Assembly (NCBI GenBank): GCA_965242795.1
Contig: OZ251505.1
Span: 1,736,001-1,800,000, forward strand
Source of the DNA: Bin18 sp965242795
GTDB taxonomy: Bacteria > Desulfobacterota > Binatia > Bin18
Direction: 5' to 3'
DNA length: 64,000 nucleotides
Part shown: piece after piece, positions 58,651 to 64,000 of the stretch
How the letters are laid out: each line of letters opens with the position of its first letter
How positions within the stretch are numbered: position 1 is the stretch's first letter
Program-made: the position numbers and the translations under genes
The notes under the pieces: model-generated
Seen by the model: only the letters and a program-made list of their open reading frames with translations
Databases searched by the model: none
What the model was told of the DNA's origin: nothing

Positions 58651-59805
58651 TCACTTGACCAGCCACGCGGCGAAGCGCTCGTTCAACTCGTCCTTGTGGT
58701 CGGCCCACCACGCGGGGTCGTCATAGACCACGTTGGCGACGTTCTGCGGGGCGTTGGGTAGGTGGGGCCGGATGTCGATGCCGGTCGCCTCGTACGTGTC
58801 CACCAACGGGATGGACGACCGCCGCGCCGGGCCGTAGGAGATGTAGCGGGTGACGTTCGCCAGGGAGCGGGTCGAGGTCGCGTACGCGGCGAACCGCCGG
58901 GCGAGTGCGGCGCGGGGCGTCCCTTTCACGACGGTCTGATAACCGATGCCGAGGATCTGCCCGTCCCAGACGATCTTCAGGGGTTGGCCTTCCAGCGCCC
59001 AGGCGTTGAAGATGCGGCCGTTGTAGGCGGTACTCATGACCACCTCGCCGTCGGCCAGCATCTGCGGGGGCTGGGCGCCGGTCTCCCACCACAGCACTTC
59101 GGACTTGATGGTATCCAGCTTGGCGAAGGCGCGGTCCACGCCGGCCGAGGTGGACAATACGTCGTAGACCCGGTCCGCGAGCACGCCGTCGGCCAGCAGG
59201 GCGAATTCCAGGTTGACGGTCGGCGCACGGCGCATACCGCGGCGGCCCGGAAACGTCTCCAGATCGAAGAAGTCCGCGACCGTCGTGGGCTTGCGGGCGC
59301 CGATGCGTGCGTCGTTGTAGGCGTAGATCCCGCTGGCGGTGACGTTCGGAATGCCGCACGGGATGTCGAGCCCCGCGAAGAAGTCCGCGCCCGCGGGCGT
59401 GCCGTCCGCCCCCGGGGGGATGGTGTCGCGGTCGATCTCCTCGAACAGCCCTTCGTCGCAGCCGAGCAGGTTGTCCCCGGCCTCCACGTCCACCACGTCC
59501 CAGGAGATGTTCCCGGTCTCCACCTGGGCGCGGACCTGGGCGAGGCCGCCGTTGTATTCTTCCAGTTTGATCTCGATGCCGGTCTCCGCGGTGAAGCGGT
59601 CGTGGTACGCCTCGACCGAGCTGCGGGCGTACGACCCGCCCCAGGAGACCACGGTGATGGACGGTTGGGCGGAGGCCGCGGGCGGCGCCGACATCACGGC
59701 CAGCAGGGCGGCCGCGGCGAGGCGGAAGAATTGTGGATTGTGGATTGTGGATTGCGATGCGCTGAGCTTGTCGAAGTGTGGATTGGAGGAAGATGCGGTG
59801 GTCAT
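58651..59805 (-). CDS. potD: Spermidine/putrescine-type ABC transporter substrate-binding protein PotD
   Basis: A 384-residue periplasmic binding protein. The mature part begins QPSITVVSWGGSYARSSVEAYHDRFTAETGIEIKLEEYNGG, and later parts include YAYNDARIG and MSTAYNGRIFNAW. The signal-peptide core is RLAAAALLAVMSAPPAASA. Residues about 8-27 (NPHFDKLSASQSTIHNPQFF) are encoded by two dispersed repeats (CTTCGACAAGCTCAG and ATCCACAATCCACAAT). The start has therefore been extended or displaced by repeat insertion, and a start nearer the hydrophobic core is possible. Confidence 0.9.
   Translation of the reverse strand: MTTASSSNPHFDKLSASQSTIHNPQFFRLAAAALLAVMSAPPAASAQPSITVVSWGGSYARSSVEAYHDRFTAETGIEIKLEEYNGGLAQVRAQVETGNISWDVVDVEAGDNLLGCDEGLFEEIDRDTIPPGADGTPAGADFFAGLDIPCGIPNVTASGIYAYNDARIGARKPTTVADFFDLETFPGRRGMRRAPTVNLEFALLADGVLADRVYDVLSTSAGVDRAFAKLDTIKSEVLWWETGAQPPQMLADGEVVMSTAYNGRIFNAWALEGQPLKIVWDGQILGIGYQTVVKGTPRAALARRFAAYATSTRSLANVTRYISYGPARRSSIPLVDTYEATGIDIRPHLPNAPQNVANVVYDDPAWWADHKDELNERFAAWLVK
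59725..59757. repeat. ATTGTGGATTGTGGATT element inside potD
   Basis: GGAAGAATTGTGGATTGTGG followed by further ATTGTGGATTG, read on the strand opposite to potD. It lies in inverted orientation to the copy at 59862-59903, with the potD ATG in the loop between them. Confidence 0.8.
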
Positions 59806-59861
59806 GGTTGACCTCTCAAGCGATCATTAGGGCGCTGCTTACCGGGCACTTCCTTCCATAA

Positions 59862-59903
59862 TCCGCAATCGAAAATCCACAATCCACGATCCACAATTCC
59901 TCA
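59862..59903. repeat. TGAGGAATTGTGGATT element at the potA stop codon
   Basis: Read on the minus strand it begins with the TGA of potA and continues GGAATTGTGGAT, as at 48582. It fills most of the potA-potD gap. Confidence 0.8.
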
Positions 59904-60998
59904 TCTCGGGTCCAGGGCGCGGCAGTCGGTCGCCAGCCAGCCCAAGGTGACCGTGTCTCCCGGCAGAACCGCGCCGTGGCCGACGATGTTGGGAATCTTG
60001 ACGACGAACTGCTCGGAGCCGAGCAACTCGGCGTGCAGGCGCAGGGCGTCGCCCACGAAGATGACGTCGAGCACGCGCGCCTCGAAGGTGTTGCGGTAAC
60101 TGCCCGGCTGCGGGTTGAGGGCGACCCGCTCGGGCCGGATGGCGAGCGTGCAGCGCGTGGCGTCCGGCCCGACGGCGACCGGATACGCCTCCACGACCTG
60201 GTCGCCGACCTTCGCCCGGCAGCCGCCCTCGCTCCAGTCTTCCATCTGCCCGTCGAGCAGGTTGTTCTCCCCGATGAAACCGGCCACGAAGCGGCACTCC
60301 GGCTCTTCGTACAGGGCTTCCGGCCCCGCGATCTGCTGGATGCGCCCCTCGTCCATGACCGCGACCCGGTCCGACAGGACCATGGCTTCGCCCTGGTCGT
60401 GGGTGACGTAGATCATGGTCACCCCGAGCCGCTGCTGCAGGCGGCGGATCTCGTACTGCATTTCCTCGCGCAGGCGGCGGTCCAGCGCCCCGAGCGGCTC
60501 GTCCATGAGCACCAGGTCGGGCTCGAACACGAGCGCCCGGGCGATCGCGACGCGCTGCTGCTGGCCGCCGGACAACTGCCCGGGCCGGCGCGCCTCGAAG
60601 CCTTGGAGCTGGATCATGTCCAGCGCGCGTTCGACGCCGGCTTCGACCTCGTGTTTGGGCAGGCGGCGCGTGTGCAGGGGAAAGGCGAGATTCTCGGCGA
60701 TCGTCATGTGGGGGAACAGGGCGTAGTGCTGAAAGACCAGCCCGATGTTGCGTTTGTGCGGTTTGACCGAGGCCACGGGCCGGCCGTTCAGCCAGATTTC
60801 CCCGCGGTCGGGGTGCTCGAAGCCGGCCAGCATCTTGAGGCAGGTGGACTTGCCGGACCCGGACGGCCCCAGCAGCGTGACGAACTCGCCGCGCGCGACC
60901 TCCAGGTTGAAATCCTGCACCGTCAGGGTGCGGCCGTCGTAGCTCTTGTCCACCTCGCGGAATTCGACGAAGGCGGTGTCGGGTTGGGGGTGCGGCAT
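59901..60998 (-). CDS. potA: Spermidine/putrescine-type ABC transporter ATP-binding protein PotA
   Basis: A 365-residue ATPase. Walker A is GPSGSGKSTCLKMLAGFE, the Q-loop is VFQHYALFPH, the signature is LSGGQQQRVAIARAL, Walker B is LVLMDEPLGALDRRLREEMQ, and the switch His is in YVTHDQGEAM. The C-terminal TOBE domain (residues about 280-360) has LAIRPERVALNP and VGDALRLHAEL. It powers uptake through PotB/PotC. Gene order along the strand is potA-potD-potB-potC. The ATG at 60998 starts MPHPQPDTAFVEFREVDKSY. Confidence 0.95.
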   Translation of the reverse strand: MPHPQPDTAFVEFREVDKSYDGRTLTVQDFNLEVARGEFVTLLGPSGSGKSTCLKMLAGFEHPDRGEIWLNGRPVASVKPHKRNIGLVFQHYALFPHMTIAENLAFPLHTRRLPKHEVEAGVERALDMIQLQGFEARRPGQLSGGQQQRVAIARALVFEPDLVLMDEPLGALDRRLREEMQYEIRRLQQRLGVTMIYVTHDQGEAMVLSDRVAVMDEGRIQQIAGPEALYEEPECRFVAGFIGENNLLDGQMEDWSEGGCRAKVGDQVVEAYPVAVGPDATRCTLAIRPERVALNPQPGSYRNTFEARVLDVIFVGDALRLHAELLGSEQFVVKIPNIVGHGAVLPGDTVTLGWLATDCRALDPR

Positions 60999-61143
60999 AA
61001 CGCGAGAGGGAAGGACGGGCGGCAGGATAGCAGACGCGGCTTTCGCTTGTACAGTTGGCACCGCCACGGAGCCCCGGATCGAACCGCGGTGGCCTGCGTG
61101 TGTCGAGCCGGATTCCTGTTCCGCACAGAATGACAGGAGAAGG

Positions 61144-61815
61144 CTACGCAGGGCGCCCGGCCGCGGCACGCAAGGCGTCCATCTCGGCGCGGAGGGCCTG
61201 GAGTTGCGGCGCGAGGACGCGCTCGACCGCCTCGGTGACGAACTTCTCCACGTATTTGCCCTGCATGTCGGTCTCGATGTTGACCCGGTCGCCGACGCGC
61301 CGCCGATGCAGGGTGGTGACCTCGTGGGTGTGCGGGATGATCGCGCAACTGAAGGCCGCGGCGCGACACGCGAACACGGTCAGGCTGATGCCGTCGACCG
61401 CGACTGAGCCCTTTTCGACCAGGTAGCGGCTCAACTCCGGCGGGATGGAGAAGGTGTACAGAAACGAGTCGCCCTCCGGCTGGATGGATGCGACGCGACC
61501 GACGCCGTCCACGTGCCCGAACACGAGGTGGCCCGACAGGCGGTCTTCGAGCCGCAGCGAGCGTTCCAGATTGACGTTGTCGCCGGGGCGCAGGTCGCCC
61601 AGATTGGTCCGCCGCAACGATTCGGCCGACACGTCGAAACCGAGCCGGTCGTCCTGGATCGCGGTGACCGTCAGACAGGTCCCGTTGGTGCAGATACTCT
61701 CGCCCAAGGCGACATCCGCGCCCGGAATCGCACTGCGCAGCGTCAGCCGGGCGCCGTCGTCGGTCCGCCGGATGTCCGTGACGGTCGCCGTGGTTTCGAC
61801 AATGCCGCTGAACAT
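61144..61815 (-). CDS. ribE: Riboflavin synthase, alpha subunit
   Basis: A 223-residue protein of two lumazine-binding barrels. The N-terminal barrel starts MFSGIVETTATVTDI, with GESICTNGTCLTVTAI and ESLRRTNLGDLRPGDNVNLERSLRLEDRLSGHLVFGHVDGVG. The C-terminal barrel has GSVAVDGISLTVF, IPHTHEVTTL and GDRVNIETDMQGKYVEKF. It dismutates two 6,7-dimethyl-8-ribityllumazines to riboflavin. VCTNG-type Cys is kept. It is far (60 kb) from ribBA, and no FMN riboswitch was recognised upstream. Confidence 0.95.
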   Translation of the reverse strand: MFSGIVETTATVTDIRRTDDGARLTLRSAIPGADVALGESICTNGTCLTVTAIQDDRLGFDVSAESLRRTNLGDLRPGDNVNLERSLRLEDRLSGHLVFGHVDGVGRVASIQPEGDSFLYTFSIPPELSRYLVEKGSVAVDGISLTVFACRAAAFSCAIIPHTHEVTTLHRRRVGDRVNIETDMQGKYVEKFVTEAVERVLAPQLQALRAEMDALRAAAGRPA

Positions 61816-61840
61816 AGACTCCTCCCGTACGGTCGCACTC

Positions 61841-62098
61841 TTAGCGCTTTCGTTCGTCCGCCCGCTGCCGCGCGGCTTTGCGGCGGGCGAGCAACGCCTG
61901 GGCTTGATCCTTCAGGCGCGTGTGCCAGCGTTCGGCCCATTTGAAGTCGCGGCTCAGAATGCCGAAGCTCAACACGACGAGCACGATGCCCGGCCCCGGA
62001 ATGCCGGGCAGACTCAGGAAGAGGCCGACGATCAGTAGGCCGAGGCCGCCCGTAATCCGGCAGACCCGCCAGAGCCGACTGCGTGACGCGCGCAACAT
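61841..62098 (-). CDS. Small PGPGW-type transmembrane protein
   Basis: An 85-residue protein. The core RITGGLGLLIVGLFLSLPGIPGPGIVLVVLSFGILSRDFKWAERW is the PGPGW/TIGR02611 membrane signature (PGIPGPG then W). Two hydrophobic stretches are joined by the Pro-Gly turn, and a basic tail (LLARRKAARQRADERKR) follows. Function unknown. It starts 32 bases after the FmdB-like gene and lies 25 bases before riboflavin synthase, so it is probably in the same transcript. Confidence 0.75.
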   Translation of the reverse strand: MLRASRSRLWRVCRITGGLGLLIVGLFLSLPGIPGPGIVLVVLSFGILSRDFKWAERWHTRLKDQAQALLARRKAARQRADERKR

Positions 62099-62130
62099 GT
62101 CCGGGAAGCTGGGATGCCGCTCGTATCCGC

Positions 62131-62466
62131 TTACGGATCGTCGAGGATTTTGCCGGTGCGGGCTTTTTCCACCGTTTCGTCGAACTGCGGGCCGAGGTTG
62201 ACGCCCATGTCGCGGGCGCGCTTCTTGGCCCACAGCCCCACGTTCCGGTTGTCGCGGTAGAAGGACTCGTCCCGGGCGGCTCGCGTATCGAAGTTGTCGA
62301 GCCGCGCCTGCTCGCCCTGATGATAGGCGAACCCGGACAACAGGCGCGTCAGGCGGCGGCGCTGACAGTGTCGGCAGCGGGGCGATCGCTCGACGTCGGC
62401 CAGCTTCATGAACAGCCGGCTCTGCGGCCGGCCGCAGGCGCGACACACATAGTCGTAGATCGGCAT
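62131..62466 (-). CDS. FmdB-family zinc-ribbon protein
   Basis: A 111-residue protein that starts MPIYDYVCRACGRPQSRLFMKLAD, the FmdB start, with a second knuckle CRHCQ to complete a CxxC...CxxC zinc ribbon. The tail GFAYHQGEQARLDNFDTRAARDESFYRDNRNVGLWAKKRARDMGVNLG is longer than the minimal family. Role unknown; relatives are called putative regulators on weak grounds. Confidence 0.85.
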   Translation of the reverse strand: MPIYDYVCRACGRPQSRLFMKLADVERSPRCRHCQRRRLTRLLSGFAYHQGEQARLDNFDTRAARDESFYRDNRNVGLWAKKRARDMGVNLGPQFDETVEKARTGKILDDP

Positions 62467-62550
62467 GGACCGTCCGCGTATCACACCCGGCGCGGCCGGA
62501 GAATGGGCCGCCTCCGCGTCTCGGGTCGAAAATTCCGCTTCCCCTCGTGC

Positions 62551-62640
62551 GTAGGGGCAACCCGAACCCGGGCCGTCTCTCGGTGTGTAGGGGCAACCCC
62601 CTGTGGTTGCCCTGGGGGCAGGCACCCTTCGACAGGCTCA
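62551..62640. repeat. GTAGGGGCAACCC repeats
   Basis: Two GTAGGGGCAACCC units at 62551 and 62587, the second with inverse arm GGTTGCCCTGGGGGC, then TTCGACAGGCTCAGG at 62629. The gap 62467-62706 has no gene. Confidence 0.65.
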
Positions 62641-62706
62641 GGAATCGCAGGGGCCGGCCCCTACGCACATCCGACCTTCTCCCCCATCATTGAAGGGGGC
62701 CGAGGA

Positions 62707-63195
62707 TCAGTTGAGCTGGGCGGAGAGGGCGGCCAGGATGCGGCGGGCGGTCATGGAGCGGGGCTCGGTGCGCAGCGCCCGGCCGAATTCGCGCGACGCA
62801 CGCAGCAGGTCGCCCTTGGCCAGCGCGATGCGGCCCAGGTTGAGATAGGGGTAGTGGGGCGCGTCGGATCGGGCGGCGTCCGCGGCGTGTTCCAGCCACG
62901 GCACTGCGTCGTCCAACTTGCCCATCTTCATCAGGTACAGGCCGATGTCGTTGTAGGGGGTGCCGTATTCCGGGTCGAGTGCGATGGCGTGCCGGCATTC
63001 CTGGATCGCGTCGTCGTAGCGCCGCAGAAAACCGTAGGTCCAACCGAGCGAGGTGTACGCCCGCGCGGTCGGATAGGTCTGAATGGACTCCTGGTAGAAG
63101 CGCATTGCGTCGGCCATGTCTCCCTCTCGTTGGGCTTGATAGCCCTTGTGCAGGAGTTCGGTCGCCTTTCGTTCCGGGGCGTCGGCGGATTCCAT
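62707..63195 (-). CDS. TPR-repeat protein
   Basis: A 162-residue soluble protein with four TPR units: ATELLHKGYQAQREGDMADAMRFYQESIQTYP, ARAYTSLGWTYGFLRRYDDAIQECRHAIALDP, YGTPYNDIGLYLMKMGKLDDAVPWLEHAADAA and HYPYLNLGRIALAKGDLLRASREFGRALRTEP. The ATG at 63195 (MESADAPERKAT) is preferred to the ATG at 63234. It is a probable protein-protein scaffold; the partner is unknown. It lies 159 bases downstream of the phosphatidylcholine-synthase-like gene. Confidence 0.82.
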   Translation of the reverse strand: MESADAPERKATELLHKGYQAQREGDMADAMRFYQESIQTYPTARAYTSLGWTYGFLRRYDDAIQECRHAIALDPEYGTPYNDIGLYLMKMGKLDDAVPWLEHAADAARSDAPHYPYLNLGRIALAKGDLLRASREFGRALRTEPRSMTARRILAALSAQLN

Positions 63196-63354
63196 GTCGT
63201 TGACTCCGATCCTGATGGACAGATGGCGGTTCACGAAAACACGGGAAACGTGTGTCCGATTGTCCGCGTGTCAAGTCCGTGGGGACGGCGGGCGTGTCTC
63301 GGTTCGCAATTCCCCGACCGTGATCCCGAAGATGGAACACGCCAGAGTAAAACA

Positions 63355-63999
63355 CTACCGGGACGGGGTGCTGACATGCAGGTAGAGCGACAGGCCGGTG
63401 TAATAGATGGGGTAGGACAGCGAGGCCAGGACGAGCCACGCCCGCGGCTCGGGAAATTGAGCCAGCAGGATCAGCAGGACGATAACCCAGACCGCACCCA
63501 GGCTGTTGGTCAGTCCGCGCAACGTGCGCGTGCGCGTCGGATAGACGTAGCGGACGGGAACGAAGACCGCTGCGGCCAGCAGGCAGACGACCGTGCCGTT
63601 CAGCCAGTCCGGCAGGCCGCCCGCGTACAAGTAGAACGCCACGATGTTCCAATATGAGGGGAAGCCCGTGAAGAAGTGGTCGGCCTGCCGCTGCGTCTTG
63701 GCCTCCGCTTGGCAGAACCCGTACGCGCTCGCCAACAGCGGCACGGCCACGAACAGCAGCGTCCCCCGTTCCGGCAGCAGCTCGAAGCGGAACAGCAACG
63801 CCACCGGCAGGATCGCGTAGGTGAAGTAATCGACGATGTCGTCCAGTTTCGCCCCGTCGAACTCCGGCAACACCTGCTTGACCCGGGCGGCTCTGGCGAG
63901 CACGCCGTCCGTAGCGTCGATCAGGACGGCCACCAGCATCCAGACGAACGCCCGCGGCGCGTCGAGTACGAAGATCGCTTGCAGACTGAGGAAGCCGGC
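63355..63999 (-). CDS. pcs: CDP-alcohol phosphatidyltransferase, phosphatidylcholine-synthase-like (5' partial)
   Basis: The frame stays open to the right edge (AGFLSLQAIFVLDAPRAFVW before the ATG at 63939), so the N terminus is outside. The CDP-alcohol motif is DATDGVLARAARVKQVLPEFDGAKLDDIVDYFTY, with the four Asp residues that bind metal and CDP. The spacing and the later AEAKTQRQADHFFTGFPSYWNIVAFYLY are typical of phosphatidylcholine synthase (Pcs), which joins choline and CDP-diacylglycerol in the inner membrane. Six or so membrane helices are visible. A phosphatidylserine synthase is the alternative. Confidence 0.8.
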   Translation of the reverse strand, partial: AGFLSLQAIFVLDAPRAFVWMLVAVLIDATDGVLARAARVKQVLPEFDGAKLDDIVDYFTYAILPVALLFRFELLPERGTLLFVAVPLLASAYGFCQAEAKTQRQADHFFTGFPSYWNIVAFYLYAGGLPDWLNGTVVCLLAAAVFVPVRYVYPTRTRTLRGLTNSLGAVWVIVLLILLAQFPEPRAWLVLASLSYPIYYTGLSLYLHVSTPSR

Positions 64000-64000
64000 C

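Noticed and set aside
61816..62130. FMN riboswitch upstream of riboflavin synthase
   Set aside because: The upstream bases are occupied by the PGPGW and FmdB-like genes and I saw none of the conserved RFN-element segments.

Overview
The window is 64 kb of GC-rich chromosome from a Gram-negative bacterium. A TolC-family outer-membrane channel, an autotransporter-like surface protein, a type IV pilin with PilC, and a lipoprotein-free PotABCD uptake system all imply two membranes. Housekeeping blocks (grpE-dnaK-dnaJ, rpsU / dnaG / tRNA / zinc-ribbon gene / rnpB) are arranged much as in Deltaproteobacteria-like and related uncultured phyla. Methylcrotonyl-CoA carboxylase, an LLM-class flavin oxidoreductase and a phosphatidylcholine-synthase-like enzyme fit that kind of lineage, but I cannot name a phylum from this alone. 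Nearly every intergenic gap over 100 bases carries copies of dispersed palindromic repeats.

Layout. 0-8 kb: end of a ribBA-type riboflavin gene whose GTP cyclohydrolase II half has lost its zinc ligands, a type IV pilin, and a minus-strand run recO-ppdK-aroE-pilC. 8-18 kb: plus-strand chaperone set grpE-dnaK-dnaJ followed by thiL, larB, an ABC1/UbiB-family kinase-like gene and a secreted DUF255 thioredoxin-like protein, several joined by 1-4 base overlaps. 18-21.4 kb: a DNA-methylase remnant, a ClC channel with CBS and TrkA-C domains, and a nitroreductase. 22-27.6 kb: an accessory envelope locus with a coiled-coil membrane protein ending in an OmpA-like domain, a secreted seven-bladed TolB-like propeller, and a secreted Ig-like protein. 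The last two carry tandem copies of a four-cysteine domain that I do not recognise.

28-37.5 kb is core: rpsU, dnaG, tRNA(CAT), a C4 zinc-ribbon coiled-coil gene, RNase P RNA, tolC, folE, methylcrotonyl-CoA carboxylase beta, an LLM oxidoreductase and a glutathione S-transferase. 38-57 kb is accessory: an AAA ATPase-nuclease, a 1,499-residue LRR / Fn3 / Ig-like / Calx-beta autotransporter with a 16-base poly-G tract near its start, a cyclase, Fe-alcohol dehydrogenase plus FAD oxidoreductase, a secreted alpha/beta hydrolase, a TPR membrane protein, a DUF1640 coiled coil, a deleted autotransporter derivative, and a TolB-like / four-cysteine-domain pseudogene with two in-frame TAG codons. 56.5-64 kb: potABCD, riboflavin synthase, small PGPGW and FmdB proteins, a TPR protein, and a phosphatidylcholine-synthase-like gene running off the right edge.

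The most interesting material is the surface/envelope set: one family of domains (TolB-like blades, Ig-like domains, four-Cys domains, autotransporter barrel) shuffled between three loci, flanked by a shared repeat of about 120 bases, with homopolymer tracts placed where slippage could switch expression.
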